Assembly: GCA_964035545.1 (NCBI GenBank)
Contig: OZ037767.1
Coordinates: forward strand, 20,438,628-20,502,627
DNA length: 64,000 nt
Direction: 5' to 3'
DNA from: Bugula neritina
Taxonomy: Eukaryota; Bryozoa; Gymnolaemata; Cheilostomatida; Bugulidae
Shown: positions 11,501 to 23,480 of the stretch, piece after piece
Layout of the letters: each line of letters starts with the position of its first letter
Numbering within the stretch: position 1 is the first letter of the stretch
Translations under genes and position numbers: made by a program
The notes under the pieces: generated by a model
What the model saw: the letters and a program-made list of their open reading frames with translations, nothing else
What the model was told of the DNA's origin: nothing
The model's database searches: none

Positions 11501-14500
11501 GTGTATGCCGACATATTTATTTTTCTCCATAAAATAAGTTAAAATGTTGAGCAGATACTTATATAATCTGAGAAATCCTCTACACGTGTTGAGAAATCAG
11601 GCTGAGCTCAGTAAAGGCTATGTTATGTTATGTCATGCTATGTTACATTAGGCTAGAGTTTGTATCAACTTTTTTCCTATTCAACAAGTGAATCTGAATA
11701 ACTCTAAGCTTTGCAATAAGCATGAATAAGCCAATATAATATGCATAGCGAATTGAGAAGACATTTACTGGTTCCTAATTAAATTAGTGAAAGTTGTTGA
11801 ATTTCTGCAAATGAAAACTTGGCAAGTTTCCACAAAACAATCTAACAGCTAATTTTTCAGGGTCATGTGTTTAGAGAGGATTACGACCCATCAGAATATT
11901 ATGCAATGGGGCTTCACGCTAACCGACCAATGGTTGTTGCTGTAAGTATATCTCACTTCCGTATGAAAAGCACATGAATACTGCAGCGTTTTAAAATTGA
12001 TTATGGTTGAAGTTAAATCTAGAAACCGTAACCAATTTAGCAGAATTTTAATTGTAGTAGTATAAAATAATTGTATTTTAGATCCTTCAAAATTCTTAGA
12101 ATATTTTTGAACTATCACTGTGTTTTATTGGAGGTTAGACACACGCTTAAAAATCATATTTACTTTAGCATATGTTATTTATCTGCAATCAGTCAAAGCC
12201 ATTTGAATAATTATACATATAGAAAGAAAAAGAGCGGCAAAAACAAGTACATTGTCTGCACAGCAAACTGCCAATTCTGAACTATAACCAGTTGGTAAAA
12301 GTTGTTACCTGTTGCTATTCTATGTTGCTAATTTTTGATGTTGAGCTTATTCTTTAAATGTTGTGCTGATTAATAATTTTGCTGACAAACTACAAAAGAC
12401 TTTGGCGCAAAAAAAATAAATATTTTTTTCTTGCACCAAAGTCTGTTGTAGTTTTTCAGCAAAATTATATATATATATATATATATATAAATATATAACA
12501 GCGTATATATACTATGCATGATGATATGATATGGTATAATAATATATCATATTATATATATGATATAATATATATCATAATATGATATGATATATATATT
12601 ATGATGTGATATGATATAATAGGGTGTAATATGATATAATAGGGTATGCAAGCAACGTTAGACAAACCTCTAAGGGACCCAACTCTTCTCCAAGGAGATG
12701 CAAGAAACATGGAGGATCAGACAATCATTCGATGTACTTCCGGCTCGAAGTACCGCGGAAAGAGTTTAGACACGATACGTCTTCCAACTTTACCCTTAGT
12801 TCCTAAAGGACGCCATGGCACTGAGAATGATACGTGGCTAGCAATGCCTCTTACTGATATTGAAAGTCCTGTTAGACAAACAAGCAGGTAAAATAATTAT
12901 CTATCTAAATATATACATTTATAACTTTTTTGATGTTTTTTCATATTATTAAAATACCTGCAGATTCATGTAATTCCAATTCTCAAGCTAAAGCTTTTAC
13001 TAATCATGTAAATATTTAAGATGGCTTGAAGAGGTAAATGGAAATGTTGTGTTCACCTCATATGTAGGCTTTAGATCCCATAAACCATGCCTGCTCCCAT
13101 ATAACTTGCATTTCAGCACCTCAAAAACTTGTAACATTTTGAACTTTGGAGTTGTGATTACATTACTACTACTATAATATGCACACGACACTATTGCTAT
13201 GGGCACTGCATTGTTCATTATGTTGTATCATAGTTTGTATTAATCTTGTATATGTACAGAAAACATAGCAAGGATATGATTTCGAAAGGTAGGGGGAGAT
13301 CAATACCCCCTACCCTAGATATCAACAACATCAAAATGTAAGATTGCTCATTTCCGCTGCAAAGCGCATTTGTTCCATGTTATAGTTGCTAAATCTTTCT
13401 AACTTTTCTCATATTAAGAGTTGCTGTATTTTTAGCCATCAAAACTGTAACTATTATTGTAAATCTTGTGCTATTGCTAGGTGCACTGTAAGGCAATGTG
13501 TATGGAATATTGAGTATCCATAATGTTCTACAGAGTTTGTGTTTTAAGCGTACATGTAGTGGCCATGTTTGTGTGATTATAGCTGTTTGTGATACTTTGG
13601 CATTTTAAAAGTTAGATTGGTGATTTCCTAGAAGAGGTGTTGATGCCAGTCAAAATGTCATGTCTCTTTTAAATATTTCCCACTTAATAGTCCTTACCAT
13701 AAATAATCGCTGCATTTATGGTATAGTTATCAGTACTGCTACTACTACAGTTACTCTCATAACAACTACCAATACTACTACTATCACTGCTACTATCACC
13801 ACAACGACCACAGCTGCTACTACTACCACCATTATACAATACAATTACCACTACAATTACTACTTTTACTTGCTTTTTATTGTTTTGCATCATTCTATAT
13901 CATCTACTCTACTCTGGTTGGGTTTACTTTACTAGCAATACGTCTCACATTTCTTCTCTAGTCAACTTGATATCTGATGGTCTGTTTTGAAATGCAGGCG
14001 TAGAATGGTCGGCTCTGATCTCAAATCAGAGATCAACTTTGGAAACTGGTCGGTTCAGACGTATGGCAAGGATGTTAGAGACACAGAGATGCGCATACAG
14101 AAAAGACGGCAGTGTCCACAACCACCCTTTACCAAACCAAGAATCGTAGGTTATGCCCGAAAGAAACTTCCAGCTGCTAAGGTAAGCTACCATAAAGTCA
14201 TGATAACCAGCAATCTATGTACATCCAAATCCAAGCTGTTAATTAGTATAACGAGTACAAGAAAAGATCTCAAGACCTCCATATTGCCTGATGATATCAC
14301 CAAAGCTATTATTTTGTTCAGGAGGGTCATAAATCTAGAACTTTGCCGTTTGCAAATCCTAACTACCACCAGGACAACTGTCCATTTGGTGTCAACAAAC
14401 CGGAGCCGACAATCTCAACAGCAGCAGAGATGGGTTTAGACAGCAAGTGGAGGCTACACACAGCACCTGTTAAGAGTCAGCTGAATGTGACATTCAATGA

Positions 14501-14576
14501 CAACCCAGACATTATTTCTGCTCCGCCAACTACCACAACTGCAGAAGTGCCAGAAAAAGTCTCGCTAACAACTTAG
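8537..14576 (+). CDS. FAM228A/B family protein
   Basis: Eight exons, 8537-8647, 8880-9041, 10611-10688, 11051-11248, 11861-11941, 12643-12887, 13998-14181 and 14322-14576, join in phase to 437 residues. The diagnostic core is in exons 4-5: YLEERKKEILHKNWNERVYE, then LYREYIEHVNKK joined to GHVFREDYDPSEYYAMG. This matches the FAM228 signature (kxWxxhVyePlq ... YLnhcNKKGyVFLEDYDpsEYdPf). The family is uncharacterised. In vertebrates it is mainly testis-expressed, so a sperm or ciliary role is a guess. The C-terminal half is basic and low in complexity and ends in a Thr/Pro-rich tail. Exons 1-2 could be replaced by the exon at 9722-9829. The acceptor of exon 3 (tatataaag) has a poor pyrimidine tract. 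AATAAA signals lie at 14742 and about 14982-14994. Confidence 0.85.
9722..9829 (+). CDS. Probable alternative first coding exon of the FAM228 gene
   Basis: An ATG opens 36 codons (MEMKFGPPPIGRMTTVAQSL at the start) that end at a good donor, GCT|GTAAGT, in phase 0. That is the phase needed to join the exon at 10611. No AG acceptor with a pyrimidine tract precedes it, so it reads as a first exon rather than a cassette. Use of this start would give about 382 residues instead of 437. Confidence 0.5.
12376..12466. repeat. Long imperfect palindrome in a FAM228 intron
   Basis: The left arm (12376-12416, aattttgctgacaaactaca, then aaagactttggcgc and an A-run) is the near-perfect reverse complement of the right arm (12422-12466, ending gtagtttttcagcaaaatt). 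Only a few bases separate them. It is followed directly by AT-rich microsatellite. It looks like a small foldback element or MITE. No target duplication was identified. Confidence 0.75.
12467..12642. repeat. AT-rich microsatellite (atgatatgat / atat)
   Basis: Simple repeat of at, atgat and tatat units that runs right up to the acceptor of the FAM228 exon at 12643. The repeat supplies the branch and acceptor region (gatataatag), so length changes here could affect splicing. Confidence 0.8.
13730..13860. repeat. (ACT)n/(ACC)n-type trinucleotide repeat
   Basis: Imperfect trinucleotide repeat (actactac, accaccac, acaatt) within the FAM228 intron between 12887 and 13998. It reads as Thr/Ser-rich nonsense in several frames and is not coding. 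Confidence 0.8.
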
Positions 14577-15335
14577 ATCGATTCGAGACTGTAGACTTCT
14601 TGCTTATGTTCTTAAGAGAAGATTATAGAGTGAATGCCATTACACTTTATATTTAACATATAAAACCTAGTATTTTATTAAATAGTGGCTTATATTTTGG
14701 TTCACAGACAATATTTCGGCAGAGAACAAGTTTTTGATGTAAATAAACTTATATTTTTCGGTATTACCCACATAAGAGGTCATATGGTGATGAATTTTTT
14801 AAACATGATGTGATATTTTGATTATATGCTCAATCTAAGGTTACGAAATCTACAAGTGGCTGTATTTTATTTTATATTTCATTGTGTATATTACTGAATG
14901 CTGCTATGCCACTGACAAGTTTACTTGTGTTTGGTGATTATCTTGTATCTTAACTCAATGTTGCTAGTGTACAACTCATAAAATAAACAATAAAGTACTC
15001 AACCCATTTTTGACAGACAGATTATTTTTAAATATATTGCAACAAATAAAAAAATGCTTTGATAACATAACATAATAATCTGAATCTCATATTATTGTGA
15101 ATATATAAATGCTTGCACTTGTACTAAAATATGAATACATACAAAGAATAACTTCATAACAGTTGCAAACTTTCAGTCACGTATTGCATCATGCTGCTGA
15201 GGGTTGGCGAGTCCTGAGAGTATAGAGTTGTCTTTTCTTTACAGAACATGGTTATTAAAAACAACCAATGCCTTTAGAGGTTAGGATTTCCTTTAATTCT
15301 TACAGAAACAGTTCTTGGAGTTATCTTCTCACCAG
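14577..15335. other. Shared 3' region of convergent FAM228 and GTF3C5
   Basis: Between the two stop codons there are several AATAAA signals for the + strand gene (14742-14747, 14982-14994) and only AT-rich untranslated sequence. No further gene is visible. Confidence 0.6.
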
Positions 15336-18300
15336 TCACCTGTACGTTGCCAATATCTGATCTTCATCCTCCATCTCAGAGTCACTCCCTTCATTGTCTT
15401 CACTTTCACTGTTCTGGTCTCCAGGTTTTCCTGCTGCCATAGAAATTTATTACAAAGATGAAATAAAATTGTCAATAAAACAGAAAATTTGTGCTTAAGT
15501 TGGGAGCCGAGGCTCTGCATGATTTTCAAATAGCCTAAAAGAGAAAACCAGCATGGTATACCCTGAGCACACTGTAAGGGAGTGGAGATGCTATAAGCTA
15601 TATTCTTGTGAAGTGAGGGAACTAAAGCTAATTATACTAATAGCACTGAAGTGTATAAATATCTATATTTAGCACCTGATTTAGAAAAACTGGGTGAATA
15701 TTGATTATTGAAGCAAGTGAACAAAGCATTCAGAATGTAGACAGGAGAATGCAGCTTACCTGCTGCTAGCTCTGATAGCTTCAGTTTGAGAGTTTCCCCG
15801 ATGGATTTGTTGATGCAGGCTCTGATGTCATTACAAGCATTAGGTGGCAGGAAGCCATGCTGCTTACTGCACGGGGGCTCCTGTGTACAACACAACACAA
15901 ACTGAGTCAGACAGTGGAGAGCTAAGGCTAAACATTAGAATGACTTCAACATGAATGAACATTTCATCTCTAATAAAATCAAGGAAATTATTAGCCTAAT
16001 AGTGATACTGATTGAGTATACAAAGATGAACAACTCCAAAATATCAATGTTCACTATTATGTCAGTTCTTAAATTTGCATAAACAATTTCAGTTCTAATC
16101 TGGTAGGTAGAGTAATGTGGTACGTACAGTAGTGTGGTAGGTAGAGTAATGTGGTAGGTAATGTGGTAGATAAAGTAATGTGGTAGGTACAGTACTGTGG
16201 TAGGTAGACCATAGAAGACTTTCTTACGCTACACATGATATGGTTTAGTAATAGGCTACCTTGAAGTTGTTAGCATTAACAATATTTTCAACTTCTGGAA
16301 GTTGAATATCACAGATCTGATAAAATAGTTGCCGGTAAGGGGGGATGATTCCATGCCAAAACTTATACATCATTTCCTACAACCAGGCATTAATGAAAAC
16401 GCAATCCTTTATATAAAAATAGAACAATCAGCTCAGTTTTTCACTATTCTATACCAACTACATTGTATTTAGAGATATCGTAGAATAAATAAACCCATAT
16501 ATCTGTTTTGAAACAATAAAATAAAGTTGTGAACATGTTGATAAAAAATGCTTTACCAAATCAATTCATCACAACACAGCATAGAAAAAGGCAACACCAC
16601 ATTTCTGTCAGCCTTCCTAACCCACTCACTAATTCCTTCACTAACACTCACTCACTCACTCACTCACTCACTCACTCACTCACTCACTCACTCACTCACT
16701 CACTCACTCACTCACTCACTCACTCACTCACTCACTCACTCACTCACTCACTCACTAACTAACTCACTCACTCACTCACTCACTAACACACTTACCTTGG
16801 TGGCAGCGAAGACAAACATCGAATTTCAAATCAAAAAATAAGCAGCTTATTTGCTTAACTTATAGAATGCAAGAAGTAGAACACTTACAACCAGTTAAGG
16901 AGACTCACACCATACACAGACACAACATACCCTCTCCTGCTCACTGATCTCTTCCTCCTCGTCATCTTCTTTAGTCAAGAACTCCAACTGGTCAGACCGA
17001 ACCAACTTGGGCTTAGCCTTGGAAATAGCCGGCAAATATTTGCTGTAATTCCGCTTGTAGTTGACCAACTTCAGCTCCTTCTCAGTTTTCTCCTCTAATT
17101 GTGTTTAGACAACATGATTATTAGGTTGTTCATTAAAGCGATAGAAAAGTAAAAATTACATATTTAAAATGCTGAACAGATGAAATGAGTCAAACAGCTG
17201 AAAGAAGATTAACAGCATTAGTAAAGTATTTTTAGCAAAACTAGAAGAAACATACTCGGCCTGTATCTGTAATCTATTAGTTGCAGGTGCTTAGCTTCAG
17301 GATGCTGTTTAGGGTCATAGCTGTAGCGAATCCACATGGTTCGCCAGGGGCCAGAGATGGAATAGTAGGCTAGGCAGGGTAAAAACGCCTACACATATCA
17401 GCACACAACATTACAAATTCATTAAAACTCGGTCTATATAAAATTTCCCAGAGCCTAAAATTAGAAGATGACTTACAGCCAGTGCGAAGCAAGAAGATAC
17501 AATAGGCTGATGCTAGCCAACACTAGGAAGAGATGTTTACGGAGTAGCGGTACTTGTCAGCTCTTGTAATTAATAAATATTCATTCCATTCCACTATTAT
17601 CAATTTAAGATGCATGAACGCAGTATTTGTACTCTTTGGTAACAAATAACGTTAATGAGACAAAGAGTTAGTAAATAGTTTAGTAGACATACCTTGAGAC
17701 GATTAGCATGCAGTTGTGTGATAGCACTTAGGGCAGCTCGAGTCCAGATTGGTCGCTTTTTAAACAGCTAAAACAGATACCTTGTGTGTATGCATAGCTG
17801 AGAAAACATTAGGCATGGTATATGCAAGCAGTATTTATAGTGTGTATTATTATAGGAGAGCGTTACCTCGCGAACTTCTTCGAGTTTTTCCTTCAAATAT
17901 TCTGTGCATATCTTAAGTTCTGCAGCAGGGTAGGGGCAGGTGGGAACCTCTCCCTCATATGGCACAGTTTGATTGAAGTTCGATCTCTTTTTACGAGCTG
18001 CAACACAATAGGACAAAATATGTTTTGTATGAAATCGAATATTCAGATCAAGGTGAGATGTCATTGGCATGGAAGCACAGGTAAGGTGTTCCCACATACT
18101 TTGTAGTGGCTTATTCATGCTTATAAGAATGCTAGTCTTAAATTCTCTGGTTGAATATACCAATCGGAAAAGTTAATAGTAAACAAGGCTCGGAATCAAC
18201 AGCAGACGTCACATGCCCAAATCACAACACTGAAGTCTCGAGCGTACTGATGGCTACTCAGCATTTTTGTCTGATATGAGGCAAAAAAGTTTATTCTCTG

Positions 18301-19987
18301 GGCTTGCAATTAGTAGTTCCGAAGAGTTACTTTTGACTGAATGATGTGACCAACTCCGTAGTTATTTATAAACTTTAGCAACAGCCGAAAAGTCACCCCA
18401 ATGAATAAAAAGTTGAGCTTAAATACTTAAATCAATATTTCATATTAATGCTATTTACTAGAAATACTAAATAGTACTATTTAGAGTATAGCAAATAATC
18501 TCACCAATTAAACAATTCATTTTAATTAAAAACCGTGTTTTTTAAATCATATTATGTTTGACAAAATATTCTGCAGTTGCAGAAAACAACAGTTACCAGT
18601 TCAGATTGACATACCTGTCGGACCTGCGTTGAAAGAAGAGCCATCTTGGCTTTCTTCTGAAGCTACTTTCGTATCTTCTTCTTTAAAGTGGTAAGCATAG
18701 GGTATGTCAAGGGGAGAGAATATCCGAGGAACGAAGTGCAATGGTGCTCCATTATTCATCCAATCTAAGGACTCTAAAGTCTCGATTGTACTTAGACCTT
18801 TCAAAGATTTGTATTTGTCTCCATTAGCCTCTACTGTGAGATATTGGTAATCCATCATCGCTATAAAAGAGCTCAATGTTTTAAGCACGGGAAAAATTAA
18901 TTGTCAATTATTACTTTAGTTTCACTCATACAAAGCAATATGTATTAACATACTGTAACTGTTAAAATAAAAACATGTTGCGTTTAACAAACTAATCACA
19001 TGTTTGCTCCTCTTAAAAGCAAAAGCCATTTACACAAAACTAACCTCAAAAATTTGATGCATTTAGCATTGAATATGAATGAGACTTACTAGTAAATTTA
19101 TAAGTAGTGGAAATAATTCCCACCAGTTTCACACACAGTTTTGAAGCACCGGTCTTTTTATTACGCCTTTGCTTAACATTAAGTAAAACAGAACTAGAAG
19201 GGTAACATGTTCCATAAGCAGCTTTGCAATAAATATCATTTGGCCTATAACGAAGTTTCAGCCGAGAATCTGGGTTTAAATATACCTACAAACAAAAGTG
19301 ACATAATTTAAGCTCATATATATTTTTTAAAAAAGTATTTGTTAAGCATAAGAATTTTTAAACTTTTACTTTTAAAAAAATCTTTACAATGATTACAGCT
19401 ACCATGACCACAAGATAATGTTTTTTCGATTTGATTTCAGTTTTAAACAAATAATTAATTTTATGACCATACTTATAATAATTTATAAAAATAATTAAAT
19501 ATAACACTGATGAGTGATGGTCAAGGTGATATTGGTATCAACGGTAAAAAACCTAAAACTTAAAAAAATATTTAAATTCAACTTATTAAAAACAACTCAT
19601 TAAGATTAGGTTAATTGATTAACTCACAACATTAACTTTAAGCTTGAAGTTGAGAATTTTTTTAAAATTCAATTCGAGCACGTGATCATGATGATGAAAA
19701 GCCATCTGAAAAAGCAAAACTGAAACAATCAAGTTAATTTTTTGAAACTAAATTCAAACAGATGACTGCTACTAAAATATTACAGATTAATACTAAATCA
19801 GTGTTGAACTCGGTGTCACTGCAAACGACGGGGATTAAGATTAAGAGTTAACCTTTTCCACTCCTTCAGTTCCATCTAGAGTTCGCAATGCTTTTTCTGC
19901 ATCCAGAATTTTACCAGGATATTCTATGTTTATGAAAGTGCAAACATCACTACACTGTATAATAACAGCTTGCTTATTTATCTCCAT
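15336..19987 (-). CDS. GTF3C5: General transcription factor IIIC subunit 5 (TFIIIC63/Tfc1 homologue)
   Basis: Ten exons, 19987-19853, 19285-19090, 18860-18615, 17997-17867, 17767-17693, 17388-17256, 17094-16931, 16376-16260, 15880-15760 and 15430-15336, join in phase to 470 residues; human has 519. TFIIIC binds the A and B boxes of tRNA genes and recruits TFIIIB, and this subunit contacts the A-box side. Matching blocks, in order, are INIEYPGKILDAEKALRTLD (dimerisation region), LRYRPNDIYCKAAYG, GIISTTYKF with DYQYL, FVPRIFSPLDIPYAYHF, LFKKRPIWTRAAL, AYYSISGPWRTMWIRYSYDP, IIPPYRQLFYQICDIQLPEV, and an acidic C-tail (SESEDNEGSDSEMEDEDQ). The linker after the DNA-binding-like region is shorter than in human. 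The acceptor of the 17094 exon is weak. It converges on FAM228 and shares its promoter region with the membrane-protein gene at 20312. Confidence 0.93.
16107..16205. repeat. Short tandem repeat (gtggtaggtagagtaat)
   Basis: Five or so imperfect copies of a unit of about 18 bases in the GTF3C5 intron between 15880 and 16260. Confidence 0.75.
16632..16788. repeat. (ACTC)n microsatellite
   Basis: About 140 bases of nearly pure actc repeat with a few aact interruptions near the right end, in the GTF3C5 intron between exons at 16376 and 16931. Because 4 is not a multiple of 3, every frame reads as a Leu/Thr/His/Ser run. It is not a gene. Confidence 0.97.
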
Positions 19988-20311
19988 CTACTTCTAGCAT
20001 GTAAATTTAACTATCATTAAACTTAACTGTCATTCCGAATAGATAGCACATCGAATTTGATAATTATCATTATAGTGAAAGCTGTTTTGAAATATTAATA
20101 GCATGTGCCTATGTTTTGACTTTTTTGTTTCCTATCTTTTCTCGCAAAGAAGTAAAGCAAAAGAAGATTCGTTGCAGCTATTCTCGTTTTCACACAGTTG
20201 ATCAGTTTCCGTCGTATCCAAATTTCGTTATCACAGTACTTACTATTTATAGTTATACTTGTAATACTACTATTCTGGCCTACTTACTTTGATCTGTTGC
20301 TAGTTGTTTAA
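19988..20311. promoter_or_regulatory. Compact divergent promoter region (GTF3C5 / membrane-protein gene)
   Basis: Only 324 bases separate the start codons of two genes transcribed away from each other. I see no repeat and no clear TATA box at a standard distance. The region presumably holds both 5' UTRs and a bidirectional promoter, unless untranslated first exons lie elsewhere. Confidence 0.5.
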
Positions 20312-23242
20312 ATGGCTTCACGAAGAAATCCATTTTTTGCACTTAGATGCTTAGGAAGCTGCTCAACACTGTTTGGGATACTATCGATCATAGTTGGTGT
20401 GTCTGAGATGTGTGTTTGGTTAGCAGTTCTTGGCGTTTTTGGGAACATTTCCAAAGATGAGAAACTATGGTTAGACCATTCTTATGGAGGTGCCTCTGGT
20501 TTTGTGTTAGTGTTTCTTTCAGCATCTGGACTGTGGTGCGGATTTTGGGTATGTTATAATTAATGTCAAGTTCAACTTCAATTGGGCCGATCATTAACAA
20601 TCACAACTTTAAACATTAATTGCTGATTAGTGAATTATTATTAAATATTAGTGTTATTGTTACACTTGCAGTTACTAAGTTAGATTTTAAGTTAAAGTTG
20701 ATAATTGTAATATTAATGATACTAATATTAATAGTTAAACTTAATGTCAATTCAATTCAATGGCTATTATTAAACTGTTACCAATTGACTCATTCACACG
20801 TGATTATCATTCATTGTGAATATTAAACTTATAAATTTGTAGTTTATGACTGTAATGATAATGACTAGCCATTAGTAATAGTAATAATCTCAATCCTAAT
20901 GGTATACTAATAATTAAATGGTGATAATATACTAATATTAATAATAATAGTGGTGAGTTTTATAGACTATAAGTATAAGTATAAATTTATGAAAGTGCAC
21001 TTAAATTTATTTTCGTTATAGCATATTGATATCGATATAAATGTGCTACAAGAAAATAACAGAATATATTCATTCTCTCTTTTATTTCAACTTGAATATT
21101 TATGTTTTGTTTTACAATAATATCCATATTGAACATGAAAGTTACTTATAGTTATTTTATAGTCAAAAGCATATATCATATATGTAATTACATTTTAATA
21201 TTAATGTTTCAAAATCCGATTATTGTTGTAAAATTAAAATCTAAAAGTGTTATTAATTGGGATGTTTGTGTGACTTTTAGTTTGTATTTTACATTAATGA
21301 CTGAATAAATATTTCAAACTAAACAGTTCAATAGCTAAAAACTACATGCTTAGATAATTTTATGAAAATTCTGGTTATATATGTGAGCGGGCAATTTTGT
21401 TGTTGTTGCATCATTTCAAGTATGTTAAAATTTTCCAGTGAATCGCTATATGATGAAAGTCTTGTATGATCCTTTAAGCAGTTGAAGTTAGGCTTTATGT
21501 GAAACATGCTTTAATGTTCATAAAATTAACTTAGCTTTGAGTGTTCTGAATTATTTTGTAGATGTTCTGTACTGGAGTTTGTGGGTGTACCATACGAGTT
21601 GGGCAGCCATCTGATAAAAATAATAGAACTGTAAGTGTTAATGTAACCATAAGTTCACACAGTTAAAAGCATCTGTGTGCTTGTATTATGAGTAAGAAAT
21701 CATTTCAATTGAATAGCTATAGCCTACTTTTGATTATATGTACTTCTTGTGCGGCAAGACAAAATTATGGCAATAAATTATAAAGCATACCTGTTAAAGA
21801 AAATATTGAAATAAATTTATTTGTTTGTTTGTGTTCTGTTATATATAGCTCAGAATCACTATTAATATTTCATAATTTGTTTCATAGTGCCCTTTAGTAA
21901 TTCACTTGCTATTTATTCTAGAGAATTGTGGTGTGTCTAGCCTCAGGTTTCAATGCCATCATCTTCTGCCCCGTTCAGATTGCACTCTATGCTTTTCTCT
22001 TCACACCAGAGGTAAGTGTGTTTTCCTGTTTAAGACTTGGTTATTTTTCGTGTGTAAAAGTGGTCAAGTGTAGCTTTCAATCGCAGAATTTCTCGATTAA
22101 ATTTTATATATTTGAGTTTTATTTCTAGATTTTTTACTAGTTCCTTGCTATATTGTAAGTTCAACACAGCTGAGTCAACATTTTTTAGATGTTTAATTTT
22201 TTTATAAAAGAACGCAACATTCTTATATTGATTAAAAGGATAACAAATTAGGAATGAATAACTACTGTGAAGACGGGTGAGCTGTGCACTGGTACTGTTA
22301 TTTGATAAGACAACTCCTGTATTTGCTTGTAGAAAGCCTGGTTCAATGAGCTGTATTTGGTGCAGCCAGTTTGGTGGGCCGTCATGTTCCAGTCTATAGG
22401 GATATTCTCTGGGGTGGCCAGTTTATTCATCTGTGTGGCCACTTTGGTAGTTGCATTGCGTACTAAATCTTACGCTGGGGAGGCTAGGGTGTGTATTCTA
22501 TACTGTGTATATTAGCTCTTGTTTTGTCAGCCTAACCGTGCTCTTGTATACTCTCAGTCTATTATCTGTGCTGTTTAATTGCTCTAGAGTCTAGAAATAT
22601 TACATTAACAATTAAGAATATATTTTGAAGTTGCCTTCTCCTAATATATAAGTAATTATTGGCTCTTGTAAAGTCTGAATGATTCCGTGAAATAATCAGG
22701 GATCCCATAAGTTGAAGTGTGGGGTTTCATGCAATTCCTTGTGGAATAAAATACTTGTTGCTAAAACAAACTTGCATTGTTGGATTAAAACATGTTTGAA
22801 CATCAAATCAAAACATTCATTGTGATTGTGTAAAATAAAAATGATTTAAAATAAATAGAATAACTTCTACTTGATACTATCACCATTATCAGTGAGTGCT
22901 AATTTTACTAGTGTTAGTAATGGTAGCACAGGCACACCTCTATTTCACATATTATATTAGTCTAGCTTCAAGCTTCTCCACTGGAAGCACCTTTCAGTGG
23001 TAGTAGTGCTGGTAGCAGTATTGGTAATGGTAGTAGTAGTAGTACCACTAACAGTAGAAGTACTACTACTATTAGTAGTAAGTACTTAGTAGTGGCAGTA
23101 TTATTAGTAGGAGTAGCAGTAGTTGTAGTAATGACAATAGTAACGATAGCAGTAAAGTCATTGCAGTTATTTTATTGCTTGCTATGCATAGTATTTACTT
23201 ATGTGTGTCAATTTTCAGACTTGGAATGAGATGGACTTGTAG
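20312..23242 (+). CDS. Four-helix membrane protein, CD20/MS4A-like (copy A)
   Basis: Five exons, 20312-20548, 21562-21630, 21922-22011, 22333-22488 and 23219-23242, all phase 0, give 191 residues. Four hydrophobic stretches are clear: about 17-44 (begins CSTLFGILSIIVGVSEMCVW), 61-88, 103-129 (begins RIVVCLASGFNAIIFC) and 145-173 (begins WWAVMFQSIGIFSGVASLFI). Both ends are predicted to be cytoplasmic. A Cys-rich patch, WCGFW followed by MFCTGVCGC, lies at the end of helix 2, followed by a short polar loop, as in the MS4A/CD20 superfamily. The last exon codes only TWNEMDL. The exon plan matches the next gene. Family assignment rests on topology and the helix-1/helix-2 pattern. Another tetraspan family (TMEM176-like or unassigned) is possible. 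Confidence 0.7.
22985..23130. repeat. (GTA)n-type trinucleotide tract
   Basis: Imperfect gta/agt repeat in the last intron of copy A, about 100 bases before its final coding exon. Confidence 0.75.
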
Positions 23243-23279
23243 AATAGAAACAAAATCAGTCAAAGAAACAGCAGGAAAA

Positions 23280-23480
23280 CACACTACATTTCTAAGTATT
23301 ACTCTGTTACCTTTCTAAGTACTACTCTGTTACCTTCTTAAGTACTACTCTGTTACATGCCTAAGTACTACTCTTTTTATTCACGAGTACTACTCTGTTA
23401 CATTCCTTCATACTACTCGGTTACATTCCTTCATACTACTCTGTTACATTCCTAAGTACTACTCTGTTACATTCCTGAAC
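23280..23480. repeat. About 22-bp tandem repeat in the 3' region of copy A
   Basis: Roughly eight imperfect copies of cctaagtactactctgtt + acatt begin 38 bases past the stop codon, so they probably lie in the 3' UTR. Confidence 0.8.

Noticed and set aside
16529-16841. Open frames rich in Leu-Thr-His-Ser
   Set aside because: Translation of an (ACTC)n microsatellite.
19628-19705. Possible GTF3C5 exon (MAFHHHDHVLELNF...) with good splice sites
   Set aside because: The flanking exons join directly in phase and align with human GTF3C5 without a gap. This stretch has no counterpart.
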